From Lentzea indica (GTDB lineage Bacteria > Actinomycetota > Actinomycetes > Mycobacteriales > Pseudonocardiaceae), in assembly GCF_012184385.1 (NCBI RefSeq), contig NZ_VSRL01000008.1, positions 1-64,000 of the forward strand: DNA of 64,000 nucleotides. The letters run 5' to 3'. The translations under genes were made by a program, and so were the position numbers. Below the pieces are notes generated by a model that saw only the letters and a program-made list of their open reading frames with translations, was not told the DNA's origin and searched no databases. This document shows, piece by piece, positions 38,436 through 48,030 of this stretch (within the stretch, counting starts at the first letter, position 1; every line of letters starts with the position of its first letter).

Positions 38436-40052
38436 GTGGAAGACGATCTGATGGCCTGGGCACCCGCGCAGGGCGCTGCGCGGGCGCCGGAGATCGCGTT
38501 GCCCGGCTACAGCGGTTTCCGCGTGATCGCACAGGGCGGCGAGGGCACGATCTACCGGGCCCGCCAGGACGGTCTGGGCCGCGACGTCGCGGTCAAGGTG
38601 CTGCAGGTGACGGACCCGGCGACGCTGACCCGTTTCCGCCGCGAGCTGGCGATCACCGTCGAGCTCGGCCGCCAGCACCCCCACATCGTCACGGTGCTGG
38701 ACACGGGAACGTTGCCCGACGGCCGCCCGTGCATCGTCATGGAGTTCTACGAACGCGGTTCGCTGCACGACCGTCTGCGCGCCATGGGCCCGTTGCCCGT
38801 GCCTGATGTTGTGGCGGCGGGCATCGCGGTGGCGGACGCGCTGGCGTTCGCGCACGGCCAGAGCATCCTGCACCGCGACGTGAAGCCGCAGAACGTCCTC
38901 GTGCTCCCCACTTCCTACGTGCTGGCCGACTTCGGCATCGCCCGCGGCGCCGACGCCGGCCACTCCGCGTCGCTGCAGATGGTCAGCTACCGGCACGCGG
39001 CCCCGCAGATGCTGGAGGGCGCCACCCCGTCGTTCGCCGACGACATCTGGTCGCTCGGCTCGACCCTGTTCACGTTGCTGGAAGGCAAGCCGCCGTTCGC
39101 CTCGGACAACCCCGACGAGGACACGCTGCTCTCCTACGTCGGCCGCGTGAGCAACGCGGAACCCCGTTCCCTGACCCGGTTCGACGTGCCGGCCTCGCTC
39201 GTCGCGGTGATCAACCGGTGCCTGCGCAAGGACCGCGCGGAACGCTTCGCCTCGGCCTTGGAGCTGCGCGACGCGCTGATGGCGGTGAGCGCCGGCGCGT
39301 CCACCGCGCCCGCGGTGTCCATTGTGGACCCCGACTCGACGATGATGCTGGGCGAGCGCACCACGGTCTTCCCGGACGGCCCGACCGAGGCGCCCGGCTT
39401 CGGCCCGAGGCGGCCCGCGGCGGAGGAGAAGCCTTCGGAGGAAGAACCGCGGGAGGAACCGGACGACTCCTGGCAGGGCCAGCTCGCGGATCTGACCTAC
39501 CGTCAGCAGGACCTCGTGCCGCCGCCACCGATGCCACGCCCCGTCGCGGTGCTGCCGAACGTCGACCTGCCTCCGGCCGAACCGATGACCGCTCCCGTCC
39601 GCAAGAGCAAGCGCGGCGGTGTGCTCGCGCTGCTGGCCGTGGTCGCGGTGACGGGCGGCATCGTCGCGGGCATGCTCCTCAACCGCACGGACGACCGGCA
39701 AGCCCAGCCGGGGCCGACCACGCAGACGACACTGCCTGTGCCGACCTCGGAGTCCACCGACGCCGGTCCGCCCCCGAACGCCGACCCGAAGTTCATCCCG
39801 GTGCTCAAGCGCGCCGAGTACCAGGGCAAGGCGATCGAGCTGGAGTGGAGCGACCCGAGCGACGGCAGGGCCGAGTTCGTGGTCGTCGACGTGACCGGTG
39901 CCAAGCCGCTCGCCGTGACCAGGGTGACCGGTGGCGGCACCAAGTACGTCATCGAGGACGGCGGCGGCCAGCGCCGTTGCTTCCAGATCGCGGCGTTCGG
40001 CTACAACGGCGAACGCGGCAGCTCCGCCAAGGTCTGCGCCGCCAAGAACTGA
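38436..40052 (+). CDS. membrane Ser/Thr protein kinase with Fn3-like C-terminal region
   Basis: 538 aa from GTG 38436. Kinase domain: AQGGEGTIYRARQ, DVAVKVLQ, HRDVKPQN, ADFGIARG; after it an acidic, Pro-rich linker (EEKPSEEEPREEPDD), one membrane helix near residues 392-415 (VLALLAVVAVTGGIVAGMLL), a Thr/Pro stalk, and a roughly 90-aa extracytoplasmic domain resembling an Fn3 strand pattern (AIELEWSDPSDGRAEFVVVDV; RCFQIAAFGYNGERG). Its stop is 2 nt from the stop of the transglutaminase-like gene; the pairing with the surface-protein/MoxR/DUF58 operon suggests a shared pathway. Confidence 0.92.
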   Translation: MEDDLMAWAPAQGAARAPEIALPGYSGFRVIAQGGEGTIYRARQDGLGRDVAVKVLQVTDPATLTRFRRELAITVELGRQHPHIVTVLDTGTLPDGRPCIVMEFYERGSLHDRLRAMGPLPVPDVVAAGIAVADALAFAHGQSILHRDVKPQNVLVLPTSYVLADFGIARGADAGHSASLQMVSYRHAAPQMLEGATPSFADDIWSLGSTLFTLLEGKPPFASDNPDEDTLLSYVGRVSNAEPRSLTRFDVPASLVAVINRCLRKDRAERFASALELRDALMAVSAGASTAPAVSIVDPDSTMMLGERTTVFPDGPTEAPGFGPRRPAAEEKPSEEEPREEPDDSWQGQLADLTYRQQDLVPPPPMPRPVAVLPNVDLPPAEPMTAPVRKSKRGGVLALLAVVAVTGGIVAGMLLNRTDDRQAQPGPTTQTTLPVPTSESTDAGPPPNADPKFIPVLKRAEYQGKAIELEWSDPSDGRAEFVVVDVTGAKPLAVTRVTGGGTKYVIEDGGGQRRCFQIAAFGYNGERGSSAKVCAAKN

Positions 40053-40054
40053 GC

Positions 40055-42096
40055 TCAGCGCCGGAACAACGGCCGCGGGTCGATCGCCCACACCACCTTG
40101 CGCCACCAGGAAGCCTTGCGCCGCACCGCTTTGCGCACCTGGCGAGCGAGCCGCCAGCTGTTCTCGGGCTGCACCGGCCGCGAGGCTGACGCGGCCCTCT
40201 GCGTCTCTCCGGCCCGGCCCGCCCTCGGCCCGAACGCGGCCTGGTCCACCATCACCGCCAGTCGCGCCCCTGCCTCGCCCCACTCACGTCCCACATCCGG
40301 CACGGTGCGGCTCGGCTTCGGCTTCAGGCCGGCGAGCACCAGGGAGTCCAGCACCTCGTTCCACGCTCCCACCGGACCGGCCGCCCTCCACCGCATCCGC
40401 CGCGAAGTCCGCGCCAAGTACACCCCGATCAGGAGCAACACCGGCGCGAACGCCCAGAGCGGAAAACCCTTCGGCGCTTCAGGAGCGGCCACGGCGTCAG
40501 GCTGCACCGCGGTCGGCTGCACCAGCGGCGGCACGGACGGCAACGAGGTCGGCGTGGGCTTCGCGGTGGTCGACGCGAGCCGGTTCAGCACCTCGCGCTT
40601 CGAGGCGGCGCTGGGTCCGCTTCCGTTGCCAGACACCGGATCGAACGCCACCCAGCCCCAGCCGCTGAAGTACACCTCCGGCCAGGCCGTGGCGTCCGCG
40701 GCCCGCACGATCCGCTCGCCGTCCTGCTCCGGCACCGGCTGGAACCCGACGACCACCCGCGTCGGCAACCCGACGCCCGCGCGAGCACCGCGTACGCCGA
40801 CGCGAACTGCTCGGCCGTCCCCGCCCCTGCCCCTGCCTCGCCGGCCGCCCCGAACAGGAACGTCTCCAGCCGCGCGTAGGACGACCCGACCGGTGCCTCG
40901 GCGTCAGGCCGGCGGTTGAGCCGCACGACCTGTTCCAGTGCCACGGCCTTCTCGTACGGCGTGCGCGCGTTCGACGTCGCCTGCCGCGCGTACTCCGCCA
41001 ACGTGAAAGGCAACCGTGGGAGAGCCGTGTACCGGGTCGCGTCCGCGGGCACGGAAGCCTCGGCGAGATCGGCGTCGGCCGGCGTCTCCAGCACACCGCG
41101 AACCGTGTAGCTGAGCCCTGTCCTGAGGCCCTCGGCGACCACGAGCGACCCGGTGTCGGGATCCACCATGGCGTTGCTCAGCGACACCGCCTGCGGTTTG
41201 CCCACGCCCGGCAGCCACTCGCCCTGCAGCCCAGTGATCCGCAGATCAACGCTGGTGTCCTGGAACTTCCCGCCCGTGGGCAGGTCCGGCGCGTCGACCA
41301 CACCGAGCGGCCCGTACGTAGAGGCCGCCTCCCACGACGCGCCCGAATACCGGCTCAGCGTCACCAGCCGCACCGGCACCTCTGGCCCGCGCATCCGGAA
41401 CAGCTCCGCCTCCCCCTGCGCGGCCCAGGCGGCGAGCTGCGGCAGCGGGTTCGCGATGGCGATGTCGGTGATCGGCGGCGTGACGAGCTTGCGCGGCTCG
41501 AAACCGTTGGTGGGCAACACGAACGTCAGCAACGTCAGCGCGGCCAGCGCCGTGGCGAGCACCGCGGGAGGCACCACCGGCCCGCGCCGGTCGATGATCA
41601 GCCACCCCAGCGCCAGCACGACGACCAGCACCAGTGCGACCAGGCCGTAGCGGTCCGCTTTGCCCGTGGTGAGCAGCGCCGCCGACACGTAGAGGGTCGC
41701 CGCGCCCAAGGCCGGCACGAACAAAGCCGTCCCGCGCTTGGTCACCGACAGCACCGTCGCCGTGGAGACACCGATGATCAGCAAAAGCCCCGGCACCAGC
41801 AGCTCAGGCGTCGCGGGAGCGGGACGGGCAGCTGTCAGCAGCCGGGGCACGGTGTCGAGCAGCACCCACGCCGGGTCCCGGTCCGGGGACGCGCCGCGTG
41901 CCGCGAAGAACCCGCCCGCCATCGCGAGCACCATGATCGCCAGGCCGGCGAGACCGGCAGGCACGAGCCGTTTCAGCAGCAGTGCGAGGAATCCGGCGAA
42001 CGCCGCCAGTCCGAAGTGGACGAACGCGCCGTCCCACGCCTGAGCCAGCTGGAGAGAACCCACGAGCAGAACCGCGGCCACCCACGCGAACTTCAT
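40055..42096 (-). CDS. DUF3488/transglutaminase-like membrane protein, active-site residues missing (one frameshift)
   Basis: TgpA-like protein of about 680 aa. N-terminal block of about seven membrane helices, a long extracytoplasmic region with a transglutaminase-like core, one further helix (FPLWAFAPVLLLIGVYL) and a basic cytoplasmic tail. Where active enzymes read GxCxxFA and DAHAWxEV, this protein has GTAEQFASAYAVLARA and DATAWPEVYF, so the catalytic Cys and His are Ala and Thr: a probable pseudoenzyme. The frame breaks at 40774/40775; one added C (plus strand CGAC-GC) restores VGLPTRVVVGF. ATG 42096 overlaps the DUF58 stop (ATGA). Last gene of the four-gene operon. Confidence 0.82.
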
Positions 42097-43213
42097 CGGG
42101 CCACCACCGCGTTCCACGAGTCGACCAGGTCCTCCGCCCTGGCACCGCTGATCACCAGCACCGACCCCGCCGCCCCCACCGGCCGCTGCTCGTCCACCAC
42201 GAGCACGGTGCCGAACGCCGCTCGCCCCGCCTCCAGCACCAAAGCGGGAACCGTGGTGCCGCTGACCACGGCCACCACGTCGAGGTCGCGCACCGGCACG
42301 GTCGGCCGGCCGTCGACGTCCCGCAGCTCCAGGTCCGCCAGCGCGGCCAGGATCGGCGCGGAGTCCTGCGTCTCCTCGATGTCGGTGCCTCCGGACGACG
42401 TCAGCAGCCGCACCGGATGCCCCTGCTCCAGCGCCGAGGTGATCAGCGACGCCGCCACCTCGACCGCCTCCTCGAACCTCTGCTCCTCGGCGTACGACGA
42501 AGAGCTGTCGTCCAGCAGCACGGCCAGGTGCGGCCGTGCCGGGTCGGCGTCCTCACGGATCATCAGCGTGCCGGTGCGCGCGGACGTCGCCCAGTGCAGG
42601 CGCCTCAGGTCGTCGCCCGGCACGTACTCCCGCAGTCCCACCAGGTCCGTGCCGCCGCGCTCGACGCGTTCGTCGGCGCCGACCTGGCCTCGGCGCGCAC
42701 CGGACGGCAACCCGCGGACCGGCAGCACGCGCGGAACGACCCGCACCTGGACGACCTCGCCGAGCACGGTCCGCGCCTGCGCCAGACCGGCCAGTCCTTT
42801 GCGCCGCAACGTCAACGGCCCGACGTCGAACACGCCGCGCCGCTCGGTCGGGATCACGTAGTCGACGCCTCGACCGACCCCGGCTTGAGCAACGGCACGT
42901 CCACGGACATGGGCGAGCCCGCCACCATGTCCACCGCGTCCAACGCCACCGGCCACCGGCCTGTCGCCGACAGCTCCAGCCGCCCGTTGCACCGCGCGAG
43001 CCGCGGCACGGTGCGAGGCCGGACGGTCCGCGACACGGACAGCGGCGACGCGATCAGCACCGACACGATCGAAGCGACGACCAGCGCGACCAAGGCAAGA
43101 CCGAACGCCGCCATGCCCGCGTACCGCCACCACAGGCCGACACCGAGCATCAGCAGGCCCAGCACCGCGGTTCCGGTGCCGCGCACGGTGAGTCTCATCG
43201 CGCCCCAGATCAT
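42093..43213 (-). CDS. DUF58 domain membrane protein (one frameshift)
   Basis: About 373 aa after repair. Two N-terminal membrane helices (GTAVLGLLMLGVGLWW; FGLALVALVVASIVSVLIA) and a C-terminal DUF58/vWA-like domain with LREYVPGDDLRRLHWATSARTGTLMIRE, the family hallmark, and LAVLLDDSSSS as a MIDAS-like motif. The frame breaks after GSVEAS; adding one C at 42866/42867 (plus strand CGAC-GC) restores VDYVIPTERRGVF. ATG 43213 overlaps the MoxR stop. DUF58 proteins act with MoxR ATPases. Confidence 0.85.
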
Positions 43214-44175
43214 TGAGAGGCGGGCTTGGGCACCGGCACCCGCGAGAGCACGTCGGCCAGCACCTCGGACGTCGTGACGCCAGCCAGCACGCTCTCCCGC
43301 GTCAGCACCAGGCGGTGGGCCAGCACCGGGTCCGCGATGTCCTGAACGTCCTGCGGCACGACGAAATGCCGCCCCTTCGACGCCGCGTACACCTGCGAGC
43401 ACCGCACCAGCGTCCGCAACCCGCGCGTCGAGGTGCCGAGCCGCAGACGCTCGTCGGAACGAGTGCCCACTCCCAAGGCGGAGATGTACTGCAGGATCGG
43501 ATCAGCCACGTGCAGCAACGACAAACGCCCGCTGAACGCGCTCACCTCGCGCGGCGACGTCACCGTCCGCACGTCGGCGATCCGGCCCGCGCCACTGCCG
43601 GGCCGCAGCACGTCCAGCTCGTCCTCCACCGACGGATAGCCGATCGAGATCCGCAGCATGAACCGGTCCAGCTGCGCCTCCGGCAACCGGTACGTGCCGT
43701 CGAGGTCGATCGGGTTCTGCGTCGCCACCACGAGGAACGGGTCGGGAACCGCGTGCCCGACACCATCGATCGTGACCGTCCGCTCCTCCATGACCTCCAA
43801 CAGCGCGGACTGCGTCTTGGCCGCCGCGCGGTTGATCTCGTCCGCCAGCACGATGTTCGCGAACACCGGACCCGGCCGGAACCGGATCTGCCCCGTCTGA
43901 GGGTCGTAGACCGAGGTGCCCGTGACGTCGGACGGCAGCAGGTCCGGCGTGAACTGCACACGCCGGGAGATGCCGCCCAGAGCGCCCGCCACGGCCCGCG
44001 CCAGCGTCGTCTTTCCCGTACCGGGAACGTCTTCCAGCAGCACGTGGCCGCCCGCGAACATCGCCACCAGCACCAGGTCGACCACGTCGCGCTTGCCGCG
44101 CACGGCGCTTTCCACCGCGTCGCCGAGCCGGGTGTGCAGGTCGCGGAAGGCGGAAACCTCACCGGTGTCGATCAC
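43210..44175 (-). CDS. MoxR family AAA+ ATPase
   Basis: 321 aa. Walker A in EDVPGTGKTTLARAVAG, Walker B in ANIVLADEINRA, sensor 1 in VATQNPID, and the C-terminal AAA lid domain. MoxR proteins are chaperone-like ATPases that mature or insert metal cofactors or membrane complexes together with vWA/DUF58 partners. GTG 44175 overlaps the upstream stop and its own stop overlaps the DUF58 start (both 4 nt), so stoichiometric translation is likely. Confidence 0.94.
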   Translation of the reverse strand: MIDTGEVSAFRDLHTRLGDAVESAVRGKRDVVDLVLVAMFAGGHVLLEDVPGTGKTTLARAVAGALGGISRRVQFTPDLLPSDVTGTSVYDPQTGQIRFRPGPVFANIVLADEINRAAAKTQSALLEVMEERTVTIDGVGHAVPDPFLVVATQNPIDLDGTYRLPEAQLDRFMLRISIGYPSVEDELDVLRPGSGAGRIADVRTVTSPREVSAFSGRLSLLHVADPILQYISALGVGTRSDERLRLGTSTRGLRTLVRCSQVYAASKGRHFVVPQDVQDIADPVLAHRLVLTRESVLAGVTTSEVLADVLSRVPVPKPASQ

Positions 44176-46328
44176 TTTTCCTCTTCTCTGCGAACACCGA
44201 TGCGCAACAGGAACGCGCACGCCAGCAGACCCAGGCCACCCGCGCCCATCGGCGCGGTCTCCGCTCCGGCTGGCGCCATCCGCGGCACACACGTCGGCTT
44301 GCCGTTGCACTCGTCCATGACGAAGTTCGCGGACCTGGAGGCCGAGTCGACCTGACCGGCACCGGACGCCGCGTAGGCGCGCACGACGATGCGGTTCGAC
44401 CCCTCCTCCACCGTGATCTGGGCGGAGGTCGCGTTGCAGGCGATGCCGACCGCGTAGTCCCACGTCGTGTTCACGACCTCGCAGCGACCGTTGTGGCTCG
44501 CCCAGTCCGCCGGCGGAGCCAGGGTGAGCCGCTTCGTCGGCACCCGAGCACCACCGGTGAGCCCCGTGATCACCGTGGCACCCGCGGTCGGCAACGACGG
44601 TGGAGGCGGTGGAGGCGGTGGTGGAGGCGTGGTCGTCGTGGTCGGTGGCGGCGGTGGTGGTGGAGGCGGCGGATTCGGGGGAGGGTTGTTGGGCGGCGGG
44701 TTGTTCGGAGGCGGGTTTGGCGCCGTCACCGTGAACGCCGCCATGCCCGCGGCACCGGCCTGCGTCGCCGTCGACGCGCGCACCGTCACGTCCAGCCTGC
44801 CGCTCGTGCAGAACGTGGAACCCGTGCACGGCAACGACAAATCGGCAGACGTACCGGCCGACTGAGCCGACACCGAACCACCGCTGAACGAGCCGGAACC
44901 CGTCACGGTGTAGCCGACGACCGGCTCGGCCGACGCGGCCGCGGTCCAGCTCACCGTCACGACGACGGCCGAGGCGGTGCGCGACTTCTCCCGTACCGTC
45001 ACGCCGGCGGGAGCGGCCGGAGCCGAGCCACCCGAATTGGAGGGCGGCGTCGAGGACGGCACCGACGGCGGCGGAGCACTCCGCGTTCTGACCGTTCGTT
45101 GCCGTTGTTCGCCGGGGTTGCGCGGCGGCTTCACCGGCTCGTTCGGGTTCGGCGGCGGAGGCGGCGGCACCGAGGGCGGCGGCGAGCGGTCAGGGTCCTT
45201 CACCGGCAGCTCGGGGCTGCGGATCGTCAGCGACCGCGTCCCGCCGTCGGCGTCGACCAGCACGCCCGTCGAGGAACCCGGCACGTTCACGAACAACCGG
45301 CCGTCGTCGAACACCAGCTCGGGGTCGGAACCACCGGACGTGCGCACGTCGTCGCCACCGCGCTTACCGCCGCGGTCGAGGACGATGACCTTGCCGGATC
45401 CCTTGCACGGCACGTACACCTTGTCCCGGAACACCGCGGGCCTGCCTGGCTTCGGACAGCCCATCGCGCCGACGTCGACGCGCAGCACCTGCCCGTCGAC
45501 GACGAGCACGACCACGGACGAGTCCGGCACCGACGCGGGCACCAGGTCCGTCGGCGAGGTCTGCGCGGCGATCACCTCGGCATCGGTGCGGTCGGTCGAC
45601 CGCGACACGTCCTCACCCGTGCCGTCACGAACCACGACACCGCCGTCCAGTCCGATCAGCGTGACGCCCTGGTCGTGCGGCACCAGAACCGTGCGAGGCC
45701 CTGCACCGGCTACCTGGCGCTGCGAGCGTTCCTGGAACCGCTCCTCGTCGTCCGACCAGTCGAGCGACCTGAGAGTGCCGCCGTGATCGACCAGCCACAG
45801 CACGCCGCGCTCGTCCACGACCGCGTCCGCGAGTGGTTGCCCCGCCTCCCACTTCTGCCCGACATCGGCCAGCGTCAACGGGTCCGCGGTGTGCACGGTG
45901 CCGGCCGCGCGGTCGACGACGAACACCATCCCGTTCGCCACCAGCACCTTGCTCGACGCGCCCGGCGGCGCCTGCCGGCGTCCGGACGCGAGCAGGGTCG
46001 CCAGGTCGATGACGGTGATCTCGCCGGTCCGCCGGTTCAGGACGATCAGCCTGCCGTCCTCCTGCGCGATCTCCAGCTGCGAGTCGGGCCCGCTGATCTG
46101 CAGCCGCGTCTGCGGCCTGCCCGACACGGGGTTGACCTGGACGACCTCACCGCGCTGGTCGTCACCCAGCCAGGTCAGCCCGTCCGACACCGCGACCGAC
46201 GTGCGGGAGATCCCCTGCCCGAGCGCGGCGCCCGCGAGCACCAGAACACCCAGCAGTGCCGCGACGAAACTCGCCGACTCCCGCCCTCCACCGGAGATGA
46301 TGCGTCTGATCCGGTGCCACCAAGCCAT
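44172..46328 (-). CDS. large surface protein: beta-propeller, proline-rich linker, Fn3-like domains
   Basis: 718 aa. N-terminal membrane helix (SFVAALLGVLVLAGAALG), an extracytoplasmic beta-propeller of about 320 aa (repeated GEVVQVNP, RLIVLNRRTGEITVIDL and VFVVDRAAGTV strands), Pro-rich linker, an Fn3-like domain (TASAVVVTVSWTAAASAEPVVGYTVTG), a long (N)PPP run near residues 535-580, a C-terminal Ig/Fn3-like module and a terminal helix (GAGGLGLLACAFLLRI) before RREEEK. ATG with GGGAGG. First gene of the operon with MoxR, DUF58 and transglutaminase-like proteins; probably the envelope component on which these act. Confidence 0.8.
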   Translation of the reverse strand: MAWWHRIRRIISGGGRESASFVAALLGVLVLAGAALGQGISRTSVAVSDGLTWLGDDQRGEVVQVNPVSGRPQTRLQISGPDSQLEIAQEDGRLIVLNRRTGEITVIDLATLLASGRRQAPPGASSKVLVANGMVFVVDRAAGTVHTADPLTLADVGQKWEAGQPLADAVVDERGVLWLVDHGGTLRSLDWSDDEERFQERSQRQVAGAGPRTVLVPHDQGVTLIGLDGGVVVRDGTGEDVSRSTDRTDAEVIAAQTSPTDLVPASVPDSSVVVLVVDGQVLRVDVGAMGCPKPGRPAVFRDKVYVPCKGSGKVIVLDRGGKRGGDDVRTSGGSDPELVFDDGRLFVNVPGSSTGVLVDADGGTRSLTIRSPELPVKDPDRSPPPSVPPPPPPNPNEPVKPPRNPGEQRQRTVRTRSAPPPSVPSSTPPSNSGGSAPAAPAGVTVREKSRTASAVVVTVSWTAAASAEPVVGYTVTGSGSFSGGSVSAQSAGTSADLSLPCTGSTFCTSGRLDVTVRASTATQAGAAGMAAFTVTAPNPPPNNPPPNNPPPNPPPPPPPPPPTTTTTPPPPPPPPPPSLPTAGATVITGLTGGARVPTKRLTLAPPADWASHNGRCEVVNTTWDYAVGIACNATSAQITVEEGSNRIVVRAYAASGAGQVDSASRSANFVMDECNGKPTCVPRMAPAGAETAPMGAGGLGLLACAFLLRIGVRREEEK

Positions 46329-46513
46329 CTGCGCCTCCCTCGCCCGCCGGGGATGCTAACCCTCGGCTATGACAACTTCGGACGGCGGACGGTTCCCGGA
46401 TCGCCCCGTCAGCCGACTGGCCGACATCAGGAACAGTAATGACGGGGTCTGACACTTTTGGATCCCGAATGGCGCTACCCCGAACCGATCAACACATAGG
46501 GCAAAGTGGTCGT

Positions 46514-47170
46514 ATGGAGATCCCCGGCATGGGACTTGCCAAGCAGGCGCTCGGCAGCGCGATCAACACGGCCGTCGAGACGACCACGACAGTGGCCGCC
46601 GTTCCCGGCCGCGTGCTGAACCTGATCGGCGAGGTCGAGCAGCTCGTCCGCAAGGTCAACGGCACGATCGACGCGGTCGACGGCATCGTGAAGAAGGCCG
46701 ACGCGCTGGTCGACCGCACCGGACAGGTGGTGGCGGACGCGGAGAAGGCAGTCGACGAGGTCCGCGCGATCACGGCGAGCGCGGGCGACGTCGCGGAACG
46801 GGCCGCGCAGATCGTCACGACAGCCGGCCAGACCGCGCACACGGCCAACGAGCTGATCGGGATCTACGAGCCGATCGCCAAGCAGGCCCAGCCGCTCGCG
46901 AAGCGGTTCGTGGACGAGCTCTCGCCGCACGAGGTCGAGGCCGCGATCAAGCTCGTGGACGAGCTGCCGGTGTTGACCGAGCACCTGATCAGCGACATCC
47001 TGCCGATCCTGGCGACGCTGGACCGGGTGGGCCCCGAGGTGCACCAGCTGCTCGAGGTCACGAGCGACATGCGCCAGGCCATCCTCGGCATCCCCGGCTT
47101 CTCGTTCATGCGCCGGCGCGGCGAGAAAAAAGAAGGGGACGAAGGTGTGAAGCCGATCGAAAACGGGTAG
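46514..47170 (+). CDS. helical repeat/coiled-coil protein
   Basis: 218 aa, almost wholly amphipathic helix: LAKQALGSAINTAVETTTTV, LIGEVEQLVRKVNGTIDAVDGIVKKADALVDRTGQVVADAEKAV, then VDELPVLTEHLISDILPILATLDRVGPEVHQLLEV. No signal peptide or membrane helix; the N-terminal Gly/Ala/Val stretch could bind lipid. Phasin- or apolipoprotein-like behaviour is possible but unproven. ATG 46514. Divergent from the surface-protein operon across 185 bp in which I see no clear operator. Confidence 0.65.
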   Translation: MEIPGMGLAKQALGSAINTAVETTTTVAAVPGRVLNLIGEVEQLVRKVNGTIDAVDGIVKKADALVDRTGQVVADAEKAVDEVRAITASAGDVAERAAQIVTTAGQTAHTANELIGIYEPIAKQAQPLAKRFVDELSPHEVEAAIKLVDELPVLTEHLISDILPILATLDRVGPEVHQLLEVTSDMRQAILGIPGFSFMRRRGEKKEGDEGVKPIENG

Positions 47171-47179
47171 CCCACCCGC

Positions 47180-47446
47180 ATGACCCCCGACGCACGCGAA
47201 GATCAACTGACGTGGTGGCTGCTCAGCGCCGTTTTCGGACTGCTGTCCGTGATCAACATCGGCCTCGCCCTCACAGAACGCACGACCTGGCCCTACGTGC
47301 TCGCGGCGTTACTGCTCGCCGCGAGCACGTGGAGCGGCAGACACGCGCTCAGACCTTCCCCGTCTTCTGATGTGTCAGGTTCGACGGTGATCCGAACCGG
47401 AACGGCCGCACGCGACAGGTCGCGGTTTTCTCGTCTGGAAGTGTGA
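47180..47446 (+). CDS. small membrane protein
   Basis: 88 aa with two membrane helices (WWLLSAVFGLLSVINIGLAL and WPYVLAALLLAASTWSG) and a Ser/Arg-rich tail. ATG 9 nt after the coiled-coil gene, so co-transcribed. The last 98 nt overlap the 3' end of the convergent lipoprotein gene; the tail beyond residue 60 has no recognisable features and may not be conserved. Confidence 0.55.
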   Translation: MTPDAREDQLTWWLLSAVFGLLSVINIGLALTERTTWPYVLAALLLAASTWSGRHALRPSPSSDVSGSTVIRTGTAARDRSRFSRLEV

Positions 47447-48020
47447 TCAGCCCGAACGAGGTGACGTCCGGATCGAGCTGCGCCGCGACGCGGTAGTCGG
47501 CCGCGCCCGCTGGCTTGAGCTCGATCAGGTACCCCTCCTCGTCGGAGGCGTGGTCCTCCCAGGTCAACAGGATCCCGTTGGCGTGCTTCACCTCCGCCTT
47601 CAGGTTGCCCGGCGTCGCCTCGGGTGAGGCAACGGGCTTCGTGCCCCGGCCGTCCTTGCGCGGTTCCGCCCACTCGTGCCCGTCGGCCTCCGGCACCGCA
47701 TCACCCGGCGGCAGCGTGACATCGACCGTGGCGGACGCTGGCCCGGAGAACGGACGGACCCGGTAGTAGAACTGCGTTTCCGGGATCAGGTCCGGGTGCT
47801 TGTAGGAGTTCTTGGCCGGTGGGCTGAACTCCAGGATCGTGTAGTCGCCGTCGGCGGCGTTCGCGTACTCGACGACCTGCCCTGCCGCCCCCGCCTCCGC
47901 ACGCCAGTGCAGCGTCACGTCGGTCGGCGAGGTCAGCTCGGACGTCAGCACCGGGTCCTGCTGCTCTTGGCCGCAGGCAGCCAAGAACAGCAGTCCCACC
48001 AGGATTGCGCGTGTGGTCAA
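47349..48020 (-). CDS. Fn3-like lipoprotein
   Basis: 223 aa. Lipobox FLAAC (Cys16), then two Fn3-like modules: TSPTDVTLHWRAEAGAAGQVVEYANAADG with TQFYYRVRPFSG, and VKHANGILLTWEDHASDEEGYLIELKP ending with TATCRVRPFRFG. A surface-attached binding protein is likely. The start is a TTG at 48020, 10 nt after the stop of the upstream gene, so translation may be coupled. No other start gives a signal sequence. Confidence 0.7.
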   Translation of the reverse strand: MTTRAILVGLLFLAACGQEQQDPVLTSELTSPTDVTLHWRAEAGAAGQVVEYANAADGDYTILEFSPPAKNSYKHPDLIPETQFYYRVRPFSGPASATVDVTLPPGDAVPEADGHEWAEPRKDGRGTKPVASPEATPGNLKAEVKHANGILLTWEDHASDEEGYLIELKPAGAADYRVAAQLDPDVTSFGLITLPDEKTATCRVRPFRFGSPSNLTHQKTGKV

Positions 48021-48030
48021 GGAAGGCAGC

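Noticed and set aside
44493-46439. 648-codon plus-strand frame and a Gly-run frame opposite the surface-protein gene
   Set aside because: The Gly and Arg runs are the complement of the proline-rich linker of the real minus-strand protein.
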